64,000 nt of DNA from positions 682,001 to 746,000 of the forward strand of contig NW_024037374.1 of the NCBI RefSeq assembly GCF_015832195.1, written 5' to 3'. Source of the stretch: Motacilla alba alba. Its lineage: Eukaryota > Chordata > Aves > Passeriformes > Motacillidae. The translations under genes were made by a program, and so were the position numbers. The notes under the pieces were generated by a model, which made no database searches, had not been told where the DNA came from, and saw only the letters and a program-made list of their open reading frames with translations. This document shows, in pieces, positions 52,465 to 63,660 of this stretch. Positions within the stretch are counted from its first letter, which is position 1, and each line of letters opens with the position of its first letter.

Positions 52465-53228
52465 TTACACTTCCCGCAATAATTCATTCAAGCCCTTTTC
52501 CTGCCAATCCTCCATCTTCTTGAAATTCCTTCTGGTATCATTCCATGCCCTGGTCACAAACTTCACTCTTACCAACACCTGCCCCTCTGGGCTCTCTGGG
52601 TCCACACTGGAATACAGCTGGAAATTCCCTCTCAGTCTTTCTAACCACACCCTGGGGGTCTCATCTTTTTCCTGTTGGCTATCAAAAGCCAACTTGGCGT
52701 TGCTACTCCGAGGGACTGCCTCTCGGATACCCTTAATGATTAGGGATCTATAATCCCTCATGTTCCTACACCCGACTTCATCATTTGGGTTCCAGTTAGG
52801 TGGGTGGCAGGCATTCTTTTCATCCCCAGCTGCCCAGCCCTGTTCTCCTTTTCCCATATTCTCATGCTCACGGCCCAGATTAGCTGAACTTCCTCAAGGG
52901 AGAAAAGGATGCCCAAGATGGAATTCAGTTCTTCCCAAGTGTATATGCTTGGGCCCAAAAACTGGTCAACCTGGTTGGCAATCCCTATAGGATCTTCCAG
53001 TAAGGGCTTGATTTCTTTCTTAAAACTCCTGACCTCAGTGGTAGTCAAAAGTGCGTTCACAAAACTGATCCCCCCTTGAGCACCTCCCATAGGGACTCCC
53101 CTTAGAGGTAATAACCTCTCCACCACTTCCTCCTTCGGTATATACTTCCCTGCCTGGGATCGGGTGTAATAAGGGTGGCTCCCTGAAATCACAACTGCTT
53201 CCTTTGGTCTTACATACTGTGCACTCAC
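52465..53228 (-). pseudogene. gag: Gag capsid, class I ERV
   Basis: Frame 53,228-52,758 has the p30-like start (LPLRGVPMGGAQGGISFVNA, TTTEVRSFKKEIKPLLEDPI, FLGPSIYTWEEL). After a shift, 52,857-52,465 contains the major homology region (SQQEKDETPRVWLERLRGNF) and a charged C-terminal helix (TRAWNDTRRNFKKMEDWQEK). Both halves of CA are present, with one frameshift around 52,800. Confidence 0.85.
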
Positions 53229-54033
53229 GAGAATGAATCACTTCCTTATTTGAAACACTCTGTTGATTAACACCTTTCTGTCCATTCTCTTCATTAGCTG
53301 GCAACCCTCCTGAAGGGTCTTGAGGTGTTAGAGCAATACTGGAGAGGGAGGACTGAACTGCAGGTGAAGCAAGAGGATTAAGGGGGAGGAGTTGGGCGGA
53401 AGCAGTGGAAGCGCGGAGGAGCATAAGAGGAATGACCGGAGTGGGGGCTACTGGGGGTACCGGAGTGGCAGGGAAGGTATGGGTTGGATAGAAGGAGGTG
53501 CTGGAGGGGCAGGAAGGGGTATAGGTTGGACAGGGAGAGGTGCTGGAGGGGCAGGGAGGGGTATAGGTTGGATGGGAAGGAGTAACGGATGAGGAAGAGG
53601 AGGAGGAGGAGGTGGAAGACAGTCCAATGGGTCCATTTTTTTGTAAATTCCTCTTTTTCCTCTTTGGTTTCTTTTGGCACTTTATACACTCTAATCTTTT
53701 TGTCCCAAATTTCATTCTCCAGCCAACAGGCCACATACTTGATTTCCTCTTCATTTAAGATTTCTTTTGAATTCATATACCTATTTAAAGCCAGACACAA
53801 CCATTTTTCTTTTGATCCGTACCATGGCCAACAAACAGGTCCTTCTTGAATGTTCTTTTGTGGCCAGATTGTAATGCAGTAATTTATCATTTGATCTTAT
53901 CCAACTCTTTTAAATTCTTGTCGTTGTCCCAATTTTCTAACATTTCCCCCAGTGGACTGTCCAGTGGTATGTCCCTCAGTTTCATTTTCTTAGCTCCTCC
54001 CTTGCGGGAGCACTCACCCACACACTGATCCAT
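53229..54033 (-). pseudogene. gag: Gag matrix and proline-rich region, class I ERV
   Basis: The matrix start is at 54,033 (MDQCVGECSRKGGAKKMKLR, DIPLDSPLGEMLENW), with a frame break near 53,890 and continuation YCITIWPQKN, KWLCLALNRYMNSKEI, YVACWLENEIWD. A Lys-rich spacer is followed by a serine run and proline-rich repeats (TYTPPCPSSTSPCPTYTPSC, 53,430-53,640) resembling p12-type late domains. The proline-rich DNA is itself a short tandem repeat of about 45 bp. Confidence 0.8.
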
Positions 54034-55807
54034 GACTTTAAGAATAAAATTAAACCAGTTAAATTAAATTAGCTGGGAAGAAAGATCCAAGGGAACCAAA
54101 ATCTAGATAATTACAGTGAAAACCCAAACAACCAACCCTAATCTAAACAAACTCTACAAGGGGAAGCAAATACAACTGAAATCAAATAGGAAATAAATAG
54201 CTAACTCGTGGGAAAATATACCATGGGAAAATAATAAACTGTGGAAACATAAAACAAGATGGCCACCTGGCCAGATGCTTTCCTGGACCCTTACAGTCCA
54301 CCCACTGTCAGTCAAATGTTATTTCATCACCACGTCTTCCAGAGGAGGGCCCTCCCCTTTTGAGATACTTCTTTTTCAACACCAGAATGGCTACTCCCTG
54401 GAACTAAGATGCTTCACACACCACAATGCTAGTTGTCCTCCTGAAATGGCTCTTTCCAGCCACCAATACTACTCAGTTGTTTCCCTAAAATGGCTCCTTC
54501 CAGCCACCCAAACTACATAGTTGTCTCCCTAGAATTACTATTTCTCTTTGGAAACTAAAAAAAACTTGAACTCAATGAACTGATGACCTTAAACACTGTC
54601 TGTACTCAAAATAGTAAATAAAATCTGTACACCAAACAAGTAACAAAACACTGACTATTAAGCACAATCCCACAAAATCACAAAATACTCTAAAACAAAG
54701 GCTCCAACACAAACTAAAAATTCTACATTCATGAATAGACATCAACTAATACTAAAGGAAACAAAAAAAATAAAATACAGTATTTAACTTAAAAGTAAAA
54801 GACAACTTATATATATATCAAAAAGGAAATTGTATTCCTAACAAGCAGGTTCTAATACCTCCTTCCTACCTCTAATGGGTAGGTGGACTTCTAGCCGGCG
54901 GCCCTTTGCCCTCCCAGGCCCGTCGCCACGCTACAAGGAATCTTCCCTCGACCAGCTTATCTCTCAATCCAGCTGGTTTCTCCCCAGACACCTGGAAACC
55001 TCCCCGCACTCACCCTAAGCAACCCTGGATACTCTTGGGCCCGTGGCCTAGGGTCCTACACCCCTTTGGTTGGGCTCCTACTTCCTCCCCCTGCCAAAAG
55101 AGGAACAATCCCCTAACCGGAGGCACACCCTCAGTGGATCTCCAGTTAGGAGTTTTTAGCCCACCCCAAAGGTCCTACCTCCCCACACACCCGGGACGCT
55201 CCCTGTGCTCGCCCTGGGGAGCTACCCTCCAAACTGCTTCAGTCAGTGGAACTCCCCTGTGTCCCTCTTGTCTGGATCAAGGGTCCAGCGATGTCCACCC
55301 CCTGACCGAGAACAACCCCTAGGAGCCCCGACCACCCTGGGGGAACAGGAGCCTAAATGTGTAAGGGCGGATGAAAAGAAGGGTACTCCCCATTCACCCA
55401 CACCCAGGAGGGTCCCTTGGGGTACCACACTCTCTCAAATTCCAACCGCTTTCCTCCTTTCCCAGCCGGCCCCCTCGGGGGAATCCAGAGCCGTGGTACT
55501 AGGAGTCCCACACCCACTTTGGGTGTCTGAGCTGCCAGCTCCTGTCTCACTCACTCCCCACGCATGGACGTACCCCCTTATGTCTCACCCCATTCGCAAC
55601 ATCTGCCTGTGTGTTGCGAGCCGCGCGCGCTCTGTCTGGGAGGGCTTCCCCGGTCTGAGTGGAAGCCATATCCTCAGTCATTTCTCGGGTATAGCCAAGG
55701 AACCATCTTCGGTCTTGGAGAAATCCAAAATCTGGGCAGCCAAAAAACATCAGCTGGACGCATCTTCCTGAACCTGTCCTTCTCTGGGACCACCTCTCGG
55801 CGTGGCT
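54034..55807 (-). other. Long leader of the class I ERV
   Basis: About 1.8 kb between primer site and gag start. The LTR-proximal half (54,880-55,807) is C-rich on the plus strand; the gag-proximal half (54,040-54,860) is A-rich, with runs such as ACTAAAAAAAACTTG. No separate coding domain recognised. Such a length is more than usual for the class and may include inserted DNA. Confidence 0.5.
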
Positions 55808-55825
55808 ATCCCGGACGAGTCCCCA
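55808..55825 (-). other. Primer-binding site, tRNA-Pro type
   Basis: Minus strand TGGGGACTCGTCCGGGAT, one base off the classical proline primer site of gammaretroviruses, five bases after the LTR end. Confidence 0.9.
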
Positions 55826-55830
55826 AAAAT

Positions 55831-56410
55831 TGTTAAAAACAGGCAAAATGAGGCTAAGATTCTTTAAAAAGCTCAAGCCCGTTTATTAAAAGGTAAAACA
55901 AAGACGGGACTCCAGGGTAAGCCTGGGGCCTATGGCAAGTCAGAGATACAGGTAACAAACTGTGTGCTACACAGAGCGATTCCTTGGACACGGGTTCCAC
56001 AGAAAGACCCCAGTGCTGGGCACTTGGGGGGTTTATAGTCTCTTAAAGCTGCAGGATTGGTGTGTTTTCAATCCACTTGTTCATTGGTCCTTTTTCTGGT
56101 TGCTGGTTGGTCCATAAGATGGTGCATTCCTGACCAATCATTCTGGAACACTAGGATCTCAATGGTTGGTTAGTTTACCAATCATAGTCCATATTGATGC
56201 CATCATTTCATTGGTAACTTTCTAGAAAACTCCCTCGCCCAGTTCTCACTACCCCTTCTAGTGGGGACACACTCATACTACAGTACATTTAACTTCATAA
56301 CTTATTACATAACTTAGGTATAACAATCTATTACATTAATTAACAATTTTGAATGAAATTACATCATTAACAATTCATAACCCTGCCTACAAAAGCCAAC
56401 TTTATACTTA
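55831..56410 (-). mobile_element. 5' LTR of the class I ERV
   Basis: Ends TTTTTAACA at 55,831 (minus strand). Reverse poly(A) TTTATT at about 55,879 and a TATA-type GACTATAAAC at about 56,030-56,040 set R and U3. The outer end is unresolved; AACA-type ends occur at about 56,345, 56,372 and 56,413. Confidence 0.75.
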
Positions 56411-58329
56411 TAACAAGCTGGCAGTCCTCTCTTCCCCTCTTTCTGCTTCTGGGCACCGGCCCCCAGCGGCGCCTCGGTCTCACGGCTTTATGTTGATGGG
56501 CTTCACAGGGAAACCAGCGGCCCCCATGCAGACGCGTCTTGCCCCATCGCTGGGTCAGCGACCCCCGCGGTCTATAAGACCTTTGCAGAACTAAGTCTCC
56601 CCTGTTATAGGTAAAATATGATTGGCTTGAATCAATAATTGAGAGAGCCAAATTAAAATACAAGAAACAGAATTTATTTCGCAAATTGAAATAAAATTTC
56701 AATAGCCACAATCAAAAGGACAGCATCAAGCCCGGGTCTTGGCGCTGGGTGAACCTCATTCCGACCTTTATTGCATCAGAACCCCCAATGTTCACGAAGC
56801 TCGTCAGGTGAGCCTAGGTTTCATACTATTTTTCTTGTCGGGGCAAAGTGCCTCTTGTTCTTTTCTTCTCCTTCGCATATTCATGTAGTCTTCTTTCTCT
56901 GTCCGGCGTTGGAAGAAGCCTGTCTCCAGGTGGACAAAGCAGTTCCTAGGTGTGCAATAGCAATGTCCTGGAAAAGATGAATGTTAATTTTGAGTTACTG
57001 AACCAGGCATTTGGATGCAGGTTCTGGGTTATCTTGATCTTGAGTCATTATAGATTGTTGATGGCTTGGGTGTTCCTGCAATTGCCCAACATTCCCACAG
57101 TGGCTAGCTCCTTCACTTGCTAATTTAAGATTCTATTCAGTGACCACCTACAATTTCATAAGGTAGTGAGGTAATTTTCTCTCGAACCCTAGTGTGCAAT
57201 TGCTAAACCTCGGAACTATCCCTGACAGGCATCCCACAGATATACTTTATTTCATACATAATCTTTTATTAGCACAAATTAATTCCTTCATTTATTACAG
57301 CCCTGACCCTGGCAGCACCGCGTGGACTGTGCCCGGCGCTGCCACTGCCTCTGCTGGGGTAGCAAGTGCCGGGAGGCGCTGCGCCAGGTCTCTGCTGGCC
57401 GCTCTCCGCACAGAGCAGCCCCCGCGCACGCAGCTGCCTCCTGATGCTGTGGCGCCAGCCCCGTGGTGCCAGGTGCTCTTTTACCAGGCCAGCCCTGCTG
57501 GGCTCGACTGCCTGGCGTCCCCGAGCCACCACGGGCAGGCACGTGTGCGCAGCCCCCACGGTCCCTCCACCCGAGACACCCCACACCAATGCTCCATGTG
57601 GAGTCTTACACCATCTCCCTTTGTGTGAGCTGACCGGGACCCCACCACGGGTCCTTGGCACAACACGGTCTCCCCACTCCCAAGTCTTTGCAAATCTTTC
57701 AATCTCATGCAACCCCCCGGTGATGGGGTCCCTGCTTTCCTCCTTTTTACACATCCCACCTACAGCATTTCTGCCTCTCTTCTAAACACATCCCGCCAGC
57801 AAGAGGGTCTCCCCCTTTCTTCTCTCATGCATCCCACTTAAATATCTAATCTCCTGACTTCAAGGAAGACTTTTCCTACCAGTCAAGACTTCCTTAGGGA
57901 ACACCCTGCTTCAATATCAATTACAAAATAATGTTTTTCTGTCTCTTATGAAAAATAAACTAATGAGAGAAAATCTTGAAAACGGGAAAAAAAATAATTT
58001 GAGGTAATTGCTCATTGAAATCTTTTTCATTAATTCCGCTCCTGAAAAAATTAATTCTTGAAGACAATTCTGGTAGAGGTACAACTCCTTTGGGCTTTGT
58101 GCACTCTGAGGAGCCCCATGGGAGATTTGGTGCCCAGTCCATGAGCCTCAGTTCCCCAAAGAAGGTGTCACAAATGTCCAAGAAAAGGCAGTCCAAAGCA
58201 AAGGATGAACACACCTTCCAGGGCCCAAGATAATGTTCTCCTCCCCACTGGATTTTTGCCCTGGTCAGATGGGACTGTCTGAGCGTGAGGGAGACTTCCT
58301 GTGCAATCCTTTGCTCTCTGGGCGCTGAG
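56411..58329. other. Unassigned DNA with LTR-like and GC-rich parts
   Basis: 56,597-57,290 is AT-rich with reverse TTTATT signals, LTR-like but without paired termini. 56,440-56,580 and 57,300-57,560 are GC-rich with many CpG; neither shows a convincing exon. 57,780-58,250 has no recognised content. Confidence 0.3.
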
Positions 58330-59330
58330 CAGCTTGATGCCCAGAGAGGCTCCCTGGAACAGAGGCTGGGCAGAGTTAAATGAATAAAGTAGGGATTTAT
58401 TAAAAGGCCTTCAAAGGATTCACCTTGAGCAGTGAGAGCCCAGCCGAGACTACACTCAAGATGGATGACCGGTCAAGAGTTTTCAAACTTTTATAAGGTT
58501 TGGTCCATTTAAATATTGGGGTTAATTGTCCAGTTATGGTTATGCAGTCCCATCCTCCAGTTTGCTTGCCTCAATTCACTGTTGTTTGCGATTTTTGGGC
58601 CTGAAGCTGCAACCATGTCCTTGGTTCTGGGGCTGGAAAAGGATTGTTTTGTCAGACTACACTGTGAAGAAAACTTGCTAACACTCTGTATGAAGTCCAG
58701 AGTTACATACTAATGCAGTACAGCATCTGGAAAATAGGAAAGCTAAAACTTTTATCGCTGGCAGGGGAGCTATGAACAAATCACAAACAGGACAGGACTG
58801 TTGGGAATGTGCCTTGAGCTGTTTCATTTTCCAGCATCAGTCTCATTACATGGTTATGACAATGGGAAGATGCCAACAGCTCACATCCCAGGCAGCAGAC
58901 AAAGAACTTAATGTTACCACTCACTTTATAAGTTTTTTGACCAATCACACAAAGCAAAACCATATTGACAGTAGTTCTATCCAATCACTATAAGCACACG
59001 TACCTTTGGTTAAAACAATGCTTGCTTATTTCAAATACTATACATGCTTGTAAGCCTTCAGATGTAATGCACAAAGCTCCATTGTTAAGCTTACAACTTC
59101 CTAATATCTCTCTGGATATACTTTTCTGCAGCTTAGGGAGTTATTCTAGACAAGCGTTAATACACAGACCATTGTTCTAATGTCCTTACTTTTCTACTTC
59201 TTAAATAATTTTTCTGCTGACCTATCTCATGGCTACTGCTTAGCTCTAATCACAGCTCTGCTGTCTCCAAGGCCTGCCTTTTGCAGCTTTCCCAAAACCC
59301 TCTGATTTTATGGATTCCCACAACTTAAGG
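58330..59330 (-). mobile_element. Probable minus-strand LTR
   Basis: Reverse poly(A) in GGGATTTATTAAAAGG (about 58,393), a reverse TATA-type block CTTTTATAAGG (about 58,490) and a long AT-rich U3-like tail ending near ATTCCCACA (about 59,320), where minisatellite A begins. Target duplication not identified. Confidence 0.5.
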
Positions 59331-59339
59331 CATCAGCCT

Positions 59340-59869
59340 GTTCCATGTTCCCTTGGTTCCATGGGGACCCACAGTGTTACAATGGCTCCTCTGTGACACT
59401 CTGGGCTCCACAGTGTCACCCTGTGCCCTTGGTTCCAGGGAAGCTCCAGAATGGTCTCCTTTGATTCCATGAGGTCCCCACAGTGTCACAATGGCCGCTT
59501 GTTTCCATGAGATTCCGTAGTGTAACCATGGTGTCCTTGGACCCACATTGTCACATTGACCACACCTGATCCATGGTTCCATGAGATTCCCCGGTGTCAC
59601 TGTGGTGTCCTTGGACCCGCATTGTCACACCTGATCCATGGTTCCATGAGGTTCCCTGGTGTCACTGTGGTGTCCTTGGACCCACATTGTCACACCCGAT
59701 CCATGGTTCCATGAGGTTCCCCGGTGTCACTGGGGTGTCCTTGGACCCACATTGTCACACCCGATCCATGGTTCCATGAGGTTCCCCGGTGTCACTGGGG
59801 TGTCCTTGGACCCACATTGTCACACCTGATCCATGGTTCCATGAGGTTCCCCGGTGTCACCATGGTCGC
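59340..59869 (-). repeat. Minisatellite A, reverse orientation, with 65-bp higher-order units
   Basis: Reverse complement of the 37-bp repeat (GGTTCCATGAGGTTCCCCGG, TGTCACTGTGG). From 59,575 it is organised in a regular 65-bp unit: starts at 59,575, 59,640, 59,705, 59,770 and 59,835, nearly identical to one another. Confidence 0.9.
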
Positions 59870-60442
59870 TGTCAGAGGCTGGATGAGATCAATGTCCCGA
59901 GACACCTTGGGATGAGCTGTCAATCAGTCACACAGTGGGGACAGTGCTAACCCAGCCCTGATTGCCCGAGCAATCACAAGTCTCACCTCGGGGAAGGCCC
60001 ACAAAGGCCCAGGGGCTTAAAAACACGGAGCACAAGGTCAGCCCCTGGTATGGACTCTGCCTTCTCCTGGAGTTTGTATCTCACCCACACTGGAACCCTA
60101 GGAGCTGGTAGTCATATGCATGTCTTTCTGTCTCTCTCTCTTTCTTCTCCTTCTAATGCTCTTTATAAGGAACATCTTTGGGTACCTCAACAACTTCAGT
60201 GTTTAGAGGTTTCCAGGTTAAATGGACTGAGTGAATTAAGTTACTGCTGTGATAAGCGTTTTATGTTGAATTGGATGTTGTATTAAATCCTTTGCCAAAG
60301 TTCCTTGGTTTCTTGTACTTTGCCAGTAAAATTTTGTATCATTTTGACCTCTTGAGAGTATCTTGGTCTTTCTCCTGTGCACCAAACTCGAGTAAAGGAG
60401 CCTTTGGTTACCCCCAGCATTTCAGTGTTCTGGGGTGTAACA
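59870..60442 (+). mobile_element. Probable LTR inserted in minisatellite A
   Basis: TGTCAGAGG to GGGTGTAACA, 573 bp. GGGGCTTAAAAACACGG (about 60,013) is TATA-like and GTATTAAATCC (about 60,281) a poly(A)-like signal in plus orientation. Minisatellite A lies on both sides. No exact duplication was found. Confidence 0.6.
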
Positions 60443-60540
60443 GCCCTGCAGGCTCACAATGGCCTCTTGTTTCCATGAGGCCCCACAGTGTCACACTGGC
60501 CCCTGGGTTCCATGAGGATCTGGAGTGTCACACAGCTTTA
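60443..60540 (-). repeat. Minisatellite A, remaining units
   Basis: Two to three reverse-orientation 37-bp units (TTTCCATGAGGCCCCACAGT, GGTTCCATGAGGATCTGGAG) on the right of the inserted LTR. Confidence 0.85.
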
Positions 60541-61244
60541 TGACATTTGTCCTTGCTGCCCTCACATCCCCTGCCCCACAAACGGCCCCGAGCCCCCCGT
60601 GAGGGACAGGCCCTGCTGTGCCAGGCTGGGCTCAGGGCTTGGCCTTTCTGCTTCCCCCAAGCAGCCCAGGCCTTGCTCAGCATTGCAGTTCCCTGCTCAG
60701 AGCCTTGGGCTCCCTGCAGTCCTGGCCTCGAGGATCTGCTCTCAGCAGTCCCTGGGGAGCCTTTGGCACTCCCTGCCCTCCCTGGGGCCCAGGGATGCTC
60801 CAAGGGACTTGGAGTTTTGCTGCTGACTCCTTGAGCCACTTCTTCAGCCTTCTCTCAGTGCCTGAGGGTCCTGGACTCAGCCCCGAATCCACCGTGGGGA
60901 TCATGAAGATACAGAAAGCCCTCGGGGGCTCTTTGTCTCCCTTCAATTGTCTTCAAGGCTCCAGGGCTTGTGCGGTGATTGAAGTCAGTTTGGAGATCTC
61001 TTCAGGAGGAAGATTTCGAAGTGCACCTCATGATTTTTGGTTTTCATCAAGGGAATATGTTTCTACTTTTCTGTTCATTCAAGAGGGGACAGAATTATTC
61101 CCCAGGAGATCTTGATGCTGAATATCTCCTTAAGAGGTCTGGGCACAGAGAAGAATGAGCCCCTTGCAGGCTGACCCTGTTTGGACAAGCTGCTTCTCAC
61201 CCCCAGCATCACCATGTCCGACATCACCCACCTGGGACTAACAT
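60541..61244. other. No gene; includes a distant inverted relative of the 63-kb repeat
   Basis: The part 60,740-60,960 (CAGTCCCTGGGGAGCC, CTCAGTGCCTGAGGGTCCTG) resembles the reverse complement of units in 62,950-63,660. Otherwise unassigned. Confidence 0.4.
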
Positions 61245-61420
61245 CCCAAAATATTTTTTAAAAAGTAATTTATAATTTATTTTTACTATTTATAAATATG
61301 TTTATTGTATTTCTTATTAGTAATAATATTTGTTTCATTTTTTACCTATTTTTTATTTATATAAAAAATCTGTACATACATAGCAACCAATAAAATGAAT
61401 GTTCATTGTTTCTAAGTATC
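61245..61420. repeat. AT-rich low-complexity tract
   Basis: Almost pure A/T (AATTTATAATTTATTTTTAC, TTTTTTATTTATATAAAAAA). It may be an old poly(A)/AT tail; it borders the GC-rich array. Confidence 0.7.
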
Positions 61421-61539
61421 GCAGTTCCCTTCATTCGCTAATTAACTTCTCTTGGTTATTGATTTCTCCCTCTTTATGCTAGTTCACCCTATGTTTAGTC
61501 CTTCTGTCATCTTTTTAATAATCTGTTTCTCACACAGGG

Positions 61540-62850
61540 TTCACGGGGGCACTTCGGGCTCCACGGAGACAATTGTGGGGCACATTTGGGGGAGTTTTGG
61601 GTCTGGAGAGGGAATTCGGAGAGAACTTGAGGCTCTGGAGGACACTTGGGGGAGCCGAGTGGGAAATGGCGGCGGGGGGGCGGGGGGCATTATGGATTCT
61701 GAGGGACAGTTCGGGGTCCGGGCGGGCACTTGGGGGTGCAGGGGCCCTTGGAGGTCAGGGAGGGGAATCTGGGGCCCTTCGGGGTCCGGGCGGGCACCTG
61801 GGGGGCTCTAACGGGGCTCTCTGGGGCGCGGGGGGTGACGGCGCAGCTCCAATGGCGCCCTGCGGGGCACGGGGATGCCGGGAAATGAAGTCCCGGCTGC
61901 GTTAGCGCTCCGTGAGAACCGCGGAGCATGATGGGAGCTGTAGTCCCGGAAGTAGCTTCACGGCAGCACTTGGGGGTCCGGGGAGTCAATTGTGGGTGCG
62001 AGCGGCCACTTCGGGTCCTCAGAAGGCACCTGCGGGGAATCTGTGGTGCCGGGAAGCCCTTGGAGGGCACTTTGGGAGCTGTTAGGGGTCCCTTCGGGGC
62101 GCGGTAGGTGACGGGACTCGTACGGGTGGAACTGGGTTATGTCGGGGCTCCGGGGTCGCGGGGCATGTTGGAGATGGAGGCCCGGCCATAACAACGATCC
62201 ACAGTGCGCTGAGCGTCATGGGAGGTGAAGTCCCGGCTGTAATGAAGCGCAACGGGTGCCGCGGTGCAAGGTGGGAGCTGTAGTCCCGAAAGGGCCTCTA
62301 GTGGAGCACTTCCAAGTACTCGGGAGCCACTCCGGGTCCGAGCGGCCACTTCAGGTCCTCATCAGGGGGTACCGGAGGTGGGGACCTTGTGGGGTCGGGA
62401 GCACTTGTGGCACTTGGAGAACACTAAGAGGGATCTCTGGAGCCACGGGGCATGGCGGGAGATGTAGGGGCGGAATTGGGGAATGAGGGGCTCTGGAGCC
62501 GCGGTGGACGATGGGAGATGAAGTCCAACCATATTGACGCTGTATGGGGCGCGGGGCCTCACGGGAAATGAAGTTCCGGCCGTACTGGCACTCCATTAGG
62601 CCCGCGGTGCATGATGGAAGCTGTAGTCCCGAAACTCGTTCTGACGGGGCCTCTGGGGCTCCGAGCGGCCACCTCGGGCCCTCAGGGTGGAGCCTTGGTG
62701 GAACTTGCGAGCTCGGGAAGCACTCGGGGGCAACTGAGAGGCTTTACCGTGGGTGCTTTGGTGAGCGGGGCATGGTGAAGCTTGTAGGAATGTAACTGTG
62801 AATTGATGGGCTCTGTGGTCGCAGGGTTGGATGGGAGATGAAGGCCCGAC
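61540..62850 (+). repeat. GC-rich tandem array with ZNF143/THAP11-like motifs
   Basis: Higher-order unit of about 340 bp, three copies: GAGCGGCCACTTCGGGTCCT-type blocks near 62,000, 62,341 and 62,664, and the motif GCATGATGGGAGCTGTAGTC (or near variants) at about 61,926, 62,265 and 62,606. Shorter variants (GGGAGATGAAGTCC, GGGAAATGAAGTCCCGG) add at least seven more between 61,872 and 62,845. Reverse-complemented, the motif is ACTACAGCTCCCATCATGC, the ZNF143/THAP11 promoter element. CCGGAAGT, an ETS site, is adjacent to one copy. CpG content is high. No gene body is visible next to it. Confidence 0.72.
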
Positions 62851-62949
62851 TATGATAAGACTCGGTGGGGCATTTAAAATAGGAATGCATATTTCTTAGA
62901 AGCTCTTTGAACTATTTCTCCATAACTGTAAAAGGAAACCCTCCTCATG

Positions 62950-63660
62950 AACTGCCCCAGAGCAGAGGGAAATCAAGGCAGAGCCATGGTTTGCCAGGAC
63001 TGGGTGGTCCTAATGAGCCCCGTGGTGCATTTGGAGCTGAGCCCTGGAACCTCAGGGCCTGAGAGGAGATTGCACAAACCTTTGCAGGAGTCAAAGCCAG
63101 AGGAAACACCCAAAGTGTCTCAAGGCATGAATGGGTCCCACTGAGGTCCCTCTCCAACACAGGCTCCTCATGGACTCCTTGGAGGAGAGAATTGGTGGCC
63201 AGGATGGCACAAAACCCTCTCAGACACTCAGGGTGGGAAGGAAAATCCAAGGTACCTGAAACACCTTGAGTATCTCCAAGCATTAATGAGCCCCACTGAG
63301 TGTCAGAGCAAAGCTCTCAAGGGACTCCTTAAAGCAGATAATTGGGGCCATGATTGCAGGAACCTCTCACAGAGTCTGGATCAAAAGGGAAACACCAAGT
63401 ACCTTAAAATAACTGAAGTACCTTGAGCATTAATGAGCCCCACTGAGTGTTGTGACTGACAAAGCCTCTCCAGGGACTAATTACAGCAGATCATTGGAGG
63501 CCATGATTGCACAAACCTCTCACAGACTCCAAGGCAAAAGCACAACCCCAAGTCCTTTGGAAAACCTGCAGTCCCTGGAAGCATGAAGGAGCCCCCAGGG
63601 CCATTCCTGGCCAAGGCTCCCCAGGGACTCCTTCCAGCAGATCCTTGAGGCCACTGGCAT
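62950..63660 (+). repeat. Tandem repeat of about 150 bp, four to five copies
   Basis: Landmark AATGAGCCCCACTGAGTGT or variants at about 63,014, 63,130, 63,284, 63,429 and 63,583, with CAAGGGACTCCTT and GGCCATGATTGCACAAACCT blocks between. Spacing is 116-155 bp. Satellite-like; no coding frame. Confidence 0.8.

Larger units (their letters stand above)
51600..56410 (-). mobile_element. Gammaretrovirus-like (class I) ERV, 3'-truncated
   Basis: Minus strand: 5' LTR from 55,831 to roughly 56,345-56,410, tRNA-Pro-type primer site, a leader of about 1.8 kb, gag, protease, and RT cut off near 51,620. The remaining pol, env and 3' LTR are missing; minisatellite A lies close to the break. Gag contains the class I domain order MA, Pro-rich, CA, single NC knuckle. 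Frameshifts and stops show it is inactive. Confidence 0.87.
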
